Of a DNA stretch of 64,000 nt, positions 50,631-61,927 are shown in pieces (positions within the stretch are counted from its first letter, which is position 1; each line of letters opens with the position of its first letter). The DNA is taken from NCBI GenBank assembly GCA_963969395.1, contig OZ017797.1:6386001-6450000 (forward strand), written 5' to 3'. The notes under the pieces are model-generated. The model was not told the origin of the DNA and ran no database searches. It worked only from the letters and a program-made list of their open reading frames with translations. Source of the DNA: Pseudoscleropodium purum. Lineage: Eukaryota > Streptophyta > Bryopsida > Hypnales > Brachytheciaceae. Both the position numbers and the translations under genes were made by a program.

Positions 50631-50722
50631 TTAGCACAAGTCTGGGGAATGAATTTAGGTACACCTTCGGGCTGAAAGTAGTCCGAATGTGTACCAAAAT
50701 TCATTCCTACGAGTTGTGCTAA
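50631..50722. repeat. 92-bp hairpin, U2 copy
   Basis: Same ends as the U1 copy (TTAGCACAA and TTGTGCTAA). Base changes relative to U1 fall in both arms and leave the fold mostly paired, though TTCGGGCT and AGTCCGAAT introduce two mismatched positions. Confidence 0.7.
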
Positions 50723-51127
50723 CAACCAAGTGCAAACATCGTCAAGAATTCACAACTTCAGCTTGATTCTTCAGGGTTCGTGGGTGGTTCTTCCACAATT
50801 ATATTTGAACTTCCGAAGAGTTCATAATTCAAGAGACGAGCGATAATAAATGGGAACATCACCTTGATATATACTTGATAAAGCCCATGCAATCCGTATA
50901 ATTTTTCAAGGTTCGAAAATTAGAATTCTACCTGTTGAGTGAGTTCTACCTTCGATAGTAGGAGCATCTATCCACGGAGCATCCTGGTATGCTGCTTGGA
51001 CATGACAAGAATCATAAAACACACCCAACTTCAATGTGGCAAGTTGTAAGCTGAAGTTGTGGCGGTGTTTCACATATCATCTGCTCCGGTCATATGTTAA
51101 GAAGTCTTCAAGAGCCAAAGTACTCTC

Positions 51128-51353
51128 CTACTTCTTGCGCTTTGGGGTCGTTTTCTGGCATAAGCTCTTGGGCGTACCCTCAGTGATGCAGCGCTGCACT
51201 AGCTTGGGATTGCGCTCCTTCTCCAGAGCTGTAGATTCAGACTCCATAACCTCTTGGCAGTTCTTCACAAAGAATGCCAAGCAGGCCTCAGGGAAATTAT
51301 GTTCACAAGTGGTTACACGTGGAATTATAAGAAAATTATGTTGAAGAATTGAG
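51128..51353 (-). pseudogene. BTB copy 4, C-terminal fragment only
   Basis: The minus strand reads FPEACLAFFVKNCQEVMESE, then LEKERNPKLVQRCITEG, then LCQKTTPKRKK and a TAG. It aligns with the last 60-70 residues of intact BTB copy 2. The BTB domain is absent: the homology stops at about 51353, and AT-rich DNA plus a piece of BTB 3' flank (51840-52075) follows. Confidence 0.8.
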
Positions 51354-52243
51354 CGGAAAGGTTAGGGAATAAATTTTTTTTTTAAAAACAGTTGATTTTC
51401 TTTCATTAAAAATTGTGAAATAGAAATAGGTCCCAAATTGAACAAAAATACTAAATTATTAGTAGCTCTAAAGAGGAATTGAAACACAAAAATTTCAATG
51501 TTGGGATTGTTTTAGCAAGCAAATGAACCTTGTCAAACAATTTTTGCCTTTAAACTCTGAAAATTTTGCATTAAAAAATGAATTTTCTATCATATTATTT
51601 TTTCAAGAACATGCTTAGATTGCCTAAAAAACAAGATTGTCCATAAGTTTCACATCACTAATTCAAATGAAATGATCAAATCAATGATTTCTATGTAGGC
51701 AAAAATATGATCTACAAGAAAAAAAAACTTCTAAAAACTTTATTTCAAGTTTGTGTGGATTTGATTTTCTACCTAACAATGTGTGAATATGATCAAAAGA
51801 TGTGAAAATTGGAGGAATGGTATTTTATGTTGTGGTGCATGATGATAACTCCTAAAGGCCCATTTATAATCAATGGATTTTGAGTGTGGAGAAAACAAAT
51901 ACATTTGTAATTTGGTGTGCCCATCTTCTCACTTTACACTATTTTTTACATAGTTAGCATGCAACTTGCCAATAATGTTTTAAAGATTTGGATGTAAAAA
52001 ACTCCAGAATAAAATTTAGGTAATTCTAGTAAAGGATCACTTAGCTAACACCACTCCCAACGCCAAACTTATGTTGAAAGGCTTGATCCATTTTCAGCTC
52101 CTTGCCACCGGGAGCTTCACCCACTCTTTTGGTTGTCAGTAGTAGTGTGAAGTTCATGAGCCCTGTCGGTAGGCAGGAATTGAGAGGTTCTGCGGGGGTT
52201 TGGGTATTCATAGGGCGGCCGGAAAGGTTGTGCACTTGAGGAC

Positions 52244-54170
52244 ATGGGAAAGGGGAGGTTGCCTAAGTGGATTCTTTCGGTATTGTCTAGACTGCGTGAT
52301 GGAGATTCGACTGCTGCTGACTTCCTGACTGCTGGGTTACCGTCATGGTGTTGTTTGGAGTTCCATTCGAGGGCAATCGTAGGCAGTGCAAAGGTTTGTT
52401 GGGTGCTGCACATCCGACATGGCCTTTATTTAATGGAAGGTTTCTTGTCGATTTGGGATTCCGAGCTACGACGGGTGAACGCAATCCAAACATCACTAAA
52501 TGATTGGTTGGAAAGCGGGCGTCGAACGCTTGTGTACTCCCTTGCGCAGTTATGTTGGGATGACACGTGGTTAATGTCAAGTATTGATCCTGAAGATCCC
52601 TTCGAGACCTCAAAACCGTCTCACGCCGTTGTTGTGTCAGCACTGGTTCTGCTGTCTTTGGTGTATCAATACCTCATGGGGAATGTCGACAGGGGTGGCT
52701 CTAGGGCATACTCACGTAGTTCTTTAGATTTTCGAGATATTTACGTAGCAATAGTCCTGTTCCTGGGTGCCTATGTGTGGATCAAGTTCAGAGAGGTAGC
52801 CTTCAAAGGAGTACACCGCAGAACACTGGTGGACAAGCAAGGGGTCACCAAGGTGGTGTATGATGCACGATTGAAACCTCGCATATGGAACGGCGAAAAA
52901 GTGCCAAGGCTCGATCTTGGGCGGTTCGCCACTCCGCAAGAGGCACACAACAAGTTTCTCATTGCTGCCTTCTACTACAACCGAGGTGCAGGTTTGCTGG
53001 ATGGCTGGTTTCAGATTCCCCCCATGAGTGAGGAAGCGCGAAGCCTCACTGGCATGGAGAAGAGGAAGTGGGTGATCGGTCAAGCAAAGAAGGATTATGA
53101 AGATTTCAAAAAGGAGGCAGAGGCAAAGGGGAAAGAAGAGGCAGCCTTGTTACTGCAGGAATTGTTAGAAGTTTGGGATGATCAGTTGACGCCAGAGCAA
53201 GATGAGGTAAATGTGGATATTCCTATGGCGATCTTGTTGAACTCGGCTGAACAGCAACAGCCAGCCCTTGCGGGTCAGGTGGAGAACTCGGGAATGCTTA
53301 TGTCCGTGCTTGACAATCATGGTTTGGAATGCGCATCCTATTCATTTGATGGAATGCATGAGGTAAGGAACTTATTCCTTCTGCTTTTGAGTGGTTTTCA
53401 CCAGTAGAATGGACTCTGTTTTTAGGTCTTGTTCCTGTTCGTGAGAGGATTCTAACGCATGTGAAGCATTAGAATATGTACGATGTGGATACCACATGAA
53501 CAAGCGATGAATTGTTGGTGTTTCAAGTAGTGCCTAGAGTCCCAGTCACATTTGAACCTTGAGATAATGCATCAACAAGCATCTTTGGATGTTTTTCACA
53601 TGGCCATGTGTTGGCTTTGTAAATGGATGATTTGTAAAGCCATGGGAAAGGAAACACAGGCTTTAGTGGTTTTTTGCCTTATCACAAATGCAGTGACACC
53701 ATGTGACGGATGGTGTTCAGGGTCTTGCGCTTTCAAATGACCTTAGTCGTGGTTTTGGAGAAGGATCTGGTCTGTCTGTTTCATATCTGCCACCCAACAA
53801 CGAGAGTGGAATGAGTCTGAACAGCAATGACCAATTGGACTCACTTCAAACGCTTCTGCGCACTCTTCAGCAACAGATTTCTCTTCTGCAACAACAAAGT
53901 TCTCTTCAGCAACAGCAAATCCAAGAATTTGCTGCCCAAAATTTGCAGTTGCAACATCAGCAACGTATTCAACAACAACTCCTCCAAGAGTCCAGGATGC
54001 AAAACCCTCATTGGCCATGTCAGTTTTGCCTTCAACAGCCGCAGCTGGAAGTCATCAACCAAGGATTTCCAAGCTTTGAGGTGGAGATGGAGCAGAGCGT
54101 GCATCAACTAAATTACCCAGGCTTCATGGCTCCGCCACCTGATGGAGGGGAAGGCCAGGAAACCTTCTGA
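52244..54170 (+). CDS. Two-helix membrane protein with AP2/ERF-like block and Q-rich tail, copy 3
   Basis: Exons 52244-53362 and 53721-54170 (phase 0, same donor and acceptor positions as copy 2) give 522 aa starting MGKGRLPKWILSVLSRLRDG. The membrane segments (SHAVVVSALVLLSLVYQYL, IYVAIVLFLGAYVWIKF), the LGRFATPQEAHNKF block and the KRKWVIGQAKKDYEDFKK helix are retained. The helix is lengthened by an EAEAKGKEEAA insert. The Q-rich tail is shorter than in copy 2 and keeps CQFC. No lesion was seen. Homology upstream stops at about 52077, so the G-box and C-rich promoter of copies 1 and 2 are missing. Expression may depend on new upstream DNA or be lost. Confidence 0.78.
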
Positions 54171-55239
54171 GTTGGATGCACTTACGTACATGTAGCATAG
54201 TTTGGTTGTTGCAGTAATTTAATCGTAGCATATACAATAGGTTTTACACAAAATATAGTACACTCCCTACATTAGTGGTAAACGTATCATTACGAAATAT
54301 CAAGTCTTATGTTTTGTTTTGACATAAAAGGAAAATATTCTTAGTCTGTGGTCTGGCTATATTGTATTTGAGTTGTAACATCCCAAGTGATAGTTAAGAA
54401 TGGAAAGAACAAATAGAAAACTCTCAATTGTTGTGCATCCTACCCTGGAACCTTAAATCCTGAGCCATTCCTTCGCAACAATATTGCAAGTACCCCATAT
54501 GAGATTGGAAGATGACACTGCATGATACAAGATCATTCACAACAGAGTTTCCCAAGAATGTCAGGCGCCAAATCTGTAAAGCCACGATGAGCATTCATTT
54601 GACAACTACTGTCTGTTGAAAGTGCTGACTAGATTTCCCTTCTTAAGGTAAAGAAACTGATAGAGAGAAATTGGACAAGAAGAATAAAATGCCTAGACTT
54701 TGGAGCATTGAATTTCTGATCACGTACACAAGTTAGAGGGAAGGACATCAGATATTGCAGTGAAGAAATTTGTTAACTAGACCACCCATCATGTGATCAG
54801 CATGATCACCAAGTAGATTACAGAAGAAGAATAAATGAATACACAAATTTGCTTTTACGAAATCGCACGTCAATCCCCTTGCTCCCTGATTTATCAAGAC
54901 TGTAGGTGCAAAACTAGAACAATGGCACAGTGGAATAATTCTTCGCTTCATTTGATTGCCCAGTAAAGATTAAGGACAACGTCTGCACTCCAAATCGTCT
55001 CTCCACTGCGTGTATTCAATTGAATGAAACCAGTCTTTCAAAAGTCTTAGTGAAGAAATGCACAAAGAAAAATCTCAACAGAGCAGATCCAATTACTTTT
55101 ACACAGGGTTGATGCCTCGCTGAGCAAAGTTTCAGTTGAGACTTCGTATCGTAGATTTTAACACAAGTCGGTCTTTTGCTACCGTTTCAACATTGCTTGA
55201 CCCTTAAGAACTGATTACTACCATAAGAACAGTTTCCTG

Positions 55240-55545
55240 CAAATGCATCGCTACCCGTTCTGACTCCAGGAATTAGCTTATTAGAGTTGGAAGAAACTAC
55301 AAACACAAGTATGAAGAATTGCGTCACATCATATTTAAAAATACAACCCATTTTCAATTAGAAATTGATGAATCACATTTTGAGTATGACAAGCTCAATG
55401 GTCTGCTTTCACACTTTTATTACAAACAGAACCTGAGCAATCTCCAAACAAAACCACTGACATTCTCAAGTATGGGTTTGAAGCCTCCCAACCTGTACTG
55501 CAAATATCAGCATACAGCAACCACCCGCTGGAGATATAAATAAAT
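55240..55545. repeat. Dispersed block R, copy 5 (partial)
   Basis: Downstream of copy 3. The landmarks run from TTTCCTGCAAATGCA to AACCTGTACTGCAAAT and CAGCATACAGCAACC. The 3' part is replaced by an AT microsatellite, so the block is truncated here. Confidence 0.75.
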
Positions 55546-55563
55546 ACCCAGTGTTTATAATTA

Positions 55564-55584
55564 CATATATATATATATATATAT
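55564..55584. repeat. AT dinucleotide microsatellite
   Basis: About ten AT units, lying just beyond the truncated end of R copy 5. Confidence 0.85.
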
Positions 55585-56763
55585 TACAGATGCATGATTG
55601 ATGTACTTGGATAGTGAGGTAGACCAATTTCCAACTCCAGATTTATTTTGGTGTCCAATTCAAGTCTCTGTTATGTGCTTCCAATGACAATATTTGGAAG
55701 TTCTAATTTTACTTGAATAAAAGGTGAAATTTTACAAACACTTTGTTATGGAGAAAATCTGGGAGTGTGGTGGAAGATGCAATACCATGCCAAGACATTA
55801 GAATGCAATGGATAAATCATAGTAAACCTAGAAGGATCAGGTAATTAATGAAAAAAATTATCAAATTTCTCAATGAATAGTTGCATTCTTCATTTCTCAT
55901 TTATTCCTTGAAAATCATTCATTGGACACATCTGGCTTGTTCACCACCACGTTTCAGGGTTACTGTATTTCATGGTGCTTCCAACATACATGAAAATTAC
56001 TTACAGGTTCACTATTGTAGATGAAAGGCATTGAGTGTGAGCCGCTATGAATTGACATGGCTTGGATGAATTCCAGAATATGTAAATGAATATAGTTTGT
56101 AGGAAATAATACCCACAAAATTGCAAATCCGCAAACCCTAACTAATGGGAAAAAAAAAATCTACTGTTGAAATATAGTAATCCCTCAGAAACAATGCACT
56201 CAATGAAGCCATTCATACACATATACACATGCTTGCATTATTTTTCACATGTGTATATACATATACCAGTAGTGGAATTGTTGCATATTTTTGTTTGCAT
56301 ATATTCAGTTGCAAGAGCCAGAGGAAATGTGTGCATGATGAATACCACGAATGCTCATCGCACTCTAGATTTTCATTGTTAAGGTTGGATGAAATAATTG
56401 GATGATATTTCTCTAGGTTGAAAACATGACTAATTTTGTGACAGGGGGCGTGACTGGAGTTGTGACAATGCATACTTAATATGATAGATATGTATCATTC
56501 TACCAAACCTAATCCAAAAATTCTCTTGACAAGTTGATAGCAAATGCTATGCTATATTTCTTATGGTCATAATATTGAAACAACTTTGTTCGAAGACAAT
56601 ACAGTTTGGAATATTTTTTCAAACAATTTGGAATCATGTTTGATCCATGAAATGAGAATGTTGGAGGTTTACATGTACTAAGAAGAAATATGTTTCTGAA
56701 AGCATCAATTTTTTAGGTGAATTCAAGCATTCACAGGCACATTGAAGAGACAATTGTAACATC

Positions 56764-57887
56764 ATGGCGGAAGAAGAGGAAGATGAACCCACAGGCCCTG
56801 ATGTAAACCCAAGGAGGGCAGCAATGGAAGCCTATGGTGCTCGCCCGGATGTCCACGACTTGCTCTCACGCTTCATGACCGATCTTCTTTGCACACAACC
56901 AGAAAGTACGCTAAAATAGTTTTGTGAAATGAATTTTAAAAAAAAATTATACTCCCTTTGCCCCCAAATGATCTTCTGGATGCACAAAATGTTCACAAAC
57001 AAGGCATATAATAACTATATTTCAACCCATGTTTAAGTATTTCAAAGAAGTTTTTGTCCACTCATTGAATCTTTAACAACAAAAATGATCATTTTTGAGC
57101 AACGAGAAGATCATTTTGGGACAAACAATGAAAGAGATTTGGAAGATCATGATGGAATGGAGGAATTACAAATGACTCACTTTGTACATTCCTGCCTTGT
57201 TGTAATATTAGGTCAAAAGAATTATTTTTGTATTTAAACTATTGGATCAACACTCTTATGTTATATAAGATTGATCAGATTCCTTCATAACTTGCATGAC
57301 AATAACAAGAAGAATATAATAATTTTACAAAATTGCCTCATTTAACTACTTTTGGACTATTCAATGAATTCTGGATTAAACATCCAGAGATCTCTAAATA
57401 TTAACATCATGAGATCTCGTGATGTTTTGCATAGATCTTTCAATGTTTTGAATTATCCCTTGATGACCATTTTTTTTCTCCTAATGACCATTATTAATTT
57501 TGGACTTTCAAAAGTCTAGAAATAGTTAAATGTGGCATAAAATTCTCAAATTTACATCCCAAATTAAGAACATCTTTCAATACATGAATAAAATTTAGTG
57601 AATCTAAGATTTATTTTAGTTAGAACCTTAACAAGATGTATTAGATCTCTGTTATTTGTAAACATGCAATCCAAATTTTAATCCTCATTCTATTCACCTA
57701 TGTGACAGTGTTTTTATTATTAAATAGAGGTTACCTAAATAATCAATTATGTTTTGATTTGGTTACTATTATAATATTTTTGTTATTCATTAAATAAGAT
57801 GCTTTGGAGTTCATGGCAACTTGGGCCCAAAAGGAACAAGCTACACCAAAAGGAGCACCACTTGTAGCACCAACAACAAAGAAATAA
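56764..57887 (+). CDS. Small RIIa (Dpy-30-like) dimerisation/docking domain protein
   Basis: Two exons, 56764-56905 and 57799-57887 (donor GAAA/GTACGC, acceptor AATAAG, phase 1), give 76 aa. An acidic start MAEEEEDEPTGPDVNPRRAA is followed by VHDLLSRFMTDLLCTQPENA and then LEFMATWAQKEQ. This fits the two-helix RIIa pattern: L-x(2)-F, then QPE(N/D)-x-LEF across the turn. RIIa folds form four-helix dimers that bind amphipathic helices of AKAP-like partners. They occur in PKA regulatory subunits, in flagellar radial-spoke proteins and in the Dpy-30 subunit of COMPASS. The exon junction falls inside the conserved QPEN turn, which supports the splice model. The size resembles stand-alone RIIAD1-type proteins. 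The partner is unknown; an axonemal role is only a possibility. Confidence 0.72.
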
Positions 57888-58346
57888 TGTGAAATAAAAA
57901 TGTTGGATGTAAGTTACATTTATTATATCATTCATGCACTTTCCATAATGTGTTGATGAAATTGAAAATTTTCAATGGATTATATGATAAAATATTTAAC
58001 TTAGAAAAAATGAATTTGGAGATTTTGTAAACAAAATAATATAGATATTGGAGAATCTTTTAAAGTATTTTAGTTTTATGTATAATTCAAATGATAATTT
58101 TTATATATGAAGCAAATCAATTGGGAAATACGATTCATCAGTATCATAATCAAAACACATCATTTACTATGTCAATATATATATTTTTGATTTGCAATAT
58201 TTTATTTCATATATTTTGACCAAATACTTATGATGTGCTTATGATATGAATGTCAAGGCTTGTTAAAATTTTTAAGATTTAGAATTCCAAAAACAACACT
58301 TATCAGCTTAAATAAAATTAAAATTAAATATTTGAAAATAAAATAA

Positions 58347-58350
<4 letters not shown>

Positions 58351-58386
<36 letters not shown>
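58351..58386. repeat. AT dinucleotide microsatellite
   Basis: About 18 uninterrupted AT units in an AT-rich stretch. Confidence 0.9.
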
Positions 58387-58392
<6 letters not shown>

Positions 58393-58872
58393 GAAACTTT
58401 GGTATTTATATCTAATTTTTTAACAATACATAAATATAAGCGGCATTCATCTAAATTTATTAGGTAAATATGCAAAAAGTAGTATGTTAATGAAGATATA
58501 CACATAATTATTTGAATGTAATACATAAAACAACCTCTTGTTTTCAAATAGTTTGAGATTTATCTTCAAAGTCTAAATAAAACAAAATTTTCTTTATACT
58601 TTTGGAGATATAAGTTCAAATAAGTTTTATATCGATTTTTTTTCAAAATACTTTCCGATGAATCTAAAATTTGCAAATGAAATCTACTTTCCACAGATAA
58701 AATGCAGTTCTTGAATTTCTATCTTTTGGACTCTGATGTAGGTTTTTAAGGAAATGTATTTTTTTTTTTATACTAGTTCCATTCATATTCATATATATTA
58801 TTTTTGAGTCTGTCGGCAACACAGAACGATTCCCTCCATTTTGATACCGCCAACACGGCACACCAGCTACGA

Positions 58873-58979
58873 GCCACGTGGCAGTCGGACAACGACCCTG
58901 AATTCCTCCCTACGATCGCGTTGCTGTCTGGAAAAAGAAAACGTGCGGAAATGAAGTAGTAGCGTTACTAGGACACGTG
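58873..58979. promoter_or_regulatory. Pair of G-boxes in a GC-richer island
   Basis: A perfect palindromic GCCACGTGGC (58873-58882) and a second core in GACACGTGTT (58974-58979) lie about 100 bp apart. They sit in a GC-richer segment (58800-59060) that stands out from the AT-rich surroundings. It could be a promoter, but no gene was resolved on either side within 1 kb. Confidence 0.35.
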
Positions 58980-59898
58980 TTTTTTTTTTAATTGTCATCA
59001 TTTGACTGGACTGACCGTCTGTCTGTTGCTCCCGCGTGGAACTTCGAACCACATACTGAAAAGCCTGATAACTAAAATAAGCTCCTGTGGGTTTGGAATT
59101 GTTGAAACCTCAAGTGGACTCTGGCTTGTAAAAATCTTCAAAGTGCCAAGATTTTTGTCACCTGCACATGTGTATATTCTCGTGAAAACAAAAGAGCTTG
59201 TTTGCAATTATACAAGTGAATTCAATTCCATTAGTGCGCCTCATTGATAAACAGTAACTTTTAGTCTATAACTTGCTTTCATTTGGGAATTATGCAAATT
59301 TGCAAGGTGCACAAATACATGCAAAATTGGACATCTCAATACAAAAAGAAAAGTTTGAAATCATGAGGCAACCTCAAAATTAAAACCTACAATTTTAAAG
59401 TGACCCATACATACTTTCTGAAAAAGTGCCAGGATGGTGAACACTTAAAATTTCTAGCATTCTATTTCTACATTCGTCCATCTTTTGGATCAAAAAACAC
59501 TTTTCAATCATATTCATGCATTTTTTCATCTAAAGTTGGCAACTTCATCCATATTTCCAATAGAAATGAAAAAATTTATAGCCAAAAAAATTTACTTTTA
59601 TCTAGTGAGAAGTAGACATTTATTTTGATCCCATGATGCCTCCCTACACAAGCTAGGATGTTTCTAATGTCACCATCTCCTCGCAATTTAACCCTTGAAT
59701 GCCAAGATGGACGTGTTTTGTATTGGATGGATGACATGGAATCAAACTAGATAGGACAAAAGTGAACCTATTAATCTTCAAAATTTGTTTTGGAAAGGGA
59801 ATCTCTTCTACATTAGTTTGACTTGCAATCACTAGTAATTCACATGGTAATAGAAAAGGATAAGTTCAAGGGTCACCCCTTCTACATTTAAGAGTTAA

Positions 59899-60817
59899 CC
59901 CCTAAATTCCCATTGTCCCCTCAAGGGACAAATCAAATTTCAAGCAAATTCCTGTGACCTCAATTTTTGGTGAATTGTTTTGAAACTTTCCCGTAAGATA
60001 GAAAAACTGATTATCTACGTGGGAATATAATTTTTATTTCAATTGGTGCTTGGGAGCAAAAGTTATACCACAAAAAGCTTGAAACTGAACTCGGCGGGTA
60101 GCACAAAAGAAATCGCAAAAAATCAAAATAAATTTTAATTTTTTTCCTCTAAAATGTTTCATTTTTATCTACATGTGAATCTTTGATTTGTTCTATTTGA
60201 ACTAATAAGGAGAAAGTTAAAGACAATCTTGTTTTTCGGGCAATTTTAGCATCTTCTTGAAAAAATAATTTTTAGGATTCATTTTTGAATGCAATTTTTA
60301 CAATTTTTTACAATTTTTTAGGAGAATGTTGTGTTTTCTTGCTAAAACAATCTCACCATTGGAATTATTGTCTTTCAATCCCATCTTGGAGTTATTAACA
60401 ATTTAGTTTTTTTTCCAATCTTGGACCTACTTCTACTTAGCATTTTTTTAGAGAATGAAAATCAAGTTTGTTTTTTTATAATTTTTTTCTTAGACTTTCA
60501 ACTCAATTCTTCAATATAAAAAAAATTTAATTCAAAGTCTGTAGTGCAAAAAAATTCCACAATTTGTGGTCAAAGTCATTTGAAATTGCAAGTCAATGTT
60601 CAAAAAAACTTTTTTTTTCAACTTTGAATGCTAATATCTTCCAATCTATATGGTCAAACTTCATGAAATTTTTACCACATGAGCTAAGACAAGAGAAGTA
60701 CAAGATCCTACGGTTAGATTCTGAAAAGATGATTTTTTTAGTTTTCTTGGGTGAATGCAGCAAAAATGGCAGTTTTGAGTGGTTTTTGACAGAAAAACGG
60801 CCTTGGGAATTTAGGGG
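59899..60817. mobile_element. TTAA-bounded non-autonomous element, copy 2
   Basis: 919 bp with a perfect 14-bp terminal inverted repeat (CCCCTAAATTCCCA and its complement). TTAA flanks both ends directly (59895-59898 and 60818-60821). It is related to 31308-32119 along its length; shared words include AATCCCA(C/T)CTT and AACTTTGAATGCTA followed by CAATCTATATGGTCAAA. TTAA target sites with CCC-type ends are the piggyBac signature, unusual for plants. No transposase frame is present. The short open frame near 60564-60821 runs out through the terminal repeat and is not considered a gene. Confidence 0.8.
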
Positions 60818-61185
60818 TTAAAGTGGATTCTTCTCTTGCCAAGTCATCTGACTTGTAGTTGACCGAAAGGCCAAGCCCACTATCAAATTCCAAATCTATT
60901 TTGGAGATTTGCTACTAATGTATTCCTATCATCCTATGTGCTTAAAAAACAAATAAAAAATAAAAATTCCAAATCAATGATCATTTCTTCGCCTCCAGCC
61001 ATAGAAGAAAGACAAAATTGACAACCCTTTTGGGCCATGGGCCATTTGTAAGTAGAGTACCAGCCATAATGGAAAGGATTCATTTTTCATACAAATAGAA
61101 TTTGATTGGCAAATGGCAACTTTACCATGTGAACTGCCTAGTCAGCCTTTCTTTTTTCCTTCTTATGTGGTACAAAAGCAAGATA

Positions 61186-61470
61186 GTAGCATTACAAAAA
61201 AATTCAGCCCTCGGGAGGGCTGCAAGTTTTGAACCCCGGAATCCCGCTGGGTGCAATTAGAGAGGAATTCAAAAAAAAAAATTAAATTTTTTTTAATTTT
61301 TGAATGAAAGTTCATCATGTAACTTTATGTGTGCCACATTAGAGCTACATCAGATTTTAATATTTTTAAAATTATTTATTTATTTATTTTTCTATACTTG
61401 TACTAGAGTGTGCCACAAAACCAAACCTTAACGGCCCTCCCAGGGCTCAGATTTTCCCTAATGGTAAGCG
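61186..61470. mobile_element. Inverted-repeat element with GGGAGGGC ends
   Basis: The left side (about 61190-61222) reads CATTAC, an A-run, then AGCCCTCGGGAGGGC. The right side in complement reads CATTAGGGAAAATCTGAGCC, then CTGGGAGGGC, so about 30 bases pair with several mismatches and an indel. The element is about 280 bp with no coding content. Superfamily and target duplication are not clear. Confidence 0.5.
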
Positions 61471-61705
61471 TTTTCAAAGCTCATACATTATAATTCTCAA
61501 TATTGTATGAACAAAACTATTGACAAAACAATATGTCCATTTTCTTGTACTTACCAATTCAGTGACAACATGAGTCTGTTTTGAAAAAAATTGAAAGAGG
61601 AAGAAAAGAAATAATAAAAAAAGGGAAGAAAGAAGAATTAAAAGAAAAAAATGAAAAAGAATGCAAGAAGGAACTTATCTACAATAGACTTTTATTATAG
61701 ATAAA

Positions 61706-61927
61706 CACTACAAGAGAAAGGGGTGTTTTAAGTGAGTTTTTAAGAATATTCCTAGACATAAGATTATAAGTAATGACCTATTCGGAAATTTTCTACAAAA
61801 TTTTACTAGAAATATGTGTATTTCAAGTAAAATTTTAGTGAAAATCTCCTGATAGGTCATTACTTGTAATCTTATTTTTAGGATTATATTTTAAAACTAA
61901 TTTAAAACACCCCTTTTTCTTGAAGTG
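61706..61927. mobile_element. CACTA-type MITE, 222 bp
   Basis: The ends are CACTACAAGAGAAAGGGGTG and the complement of CACTTCAAGAAAAAGGGGTG. The arms pair for most of their length (AGATTATAAGTAATGACCTA with its complement). The left terminus matches the classic plant CACTA consensus CACTACAAGAAAA in all but one base. The flanking triplets AAA and AAG form an imperfect 3-bp duplication. Confidence 0.78.

Larger units (their letters stand above)
44163..51170. repeat. Segmental duplication unit U2 (homologous to 29385-37235)
   Basis: Colinear with U1 but without its hAT MITE, TATCTATAT repeat and TTAA element, so it preserves older spacing. It includes the intact membrane/AP2-like copy 2, an R block and the hairpin at 50631, and leads into a BTB C-terminal relic. 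Confidence 0.8.

Noticed and set aside
51036..51344. Plus-strand frame of 102 codons
   Set aside because: It lies antisense to a BTB C-terminal relic whose minus-strand translation matches the intact copy.
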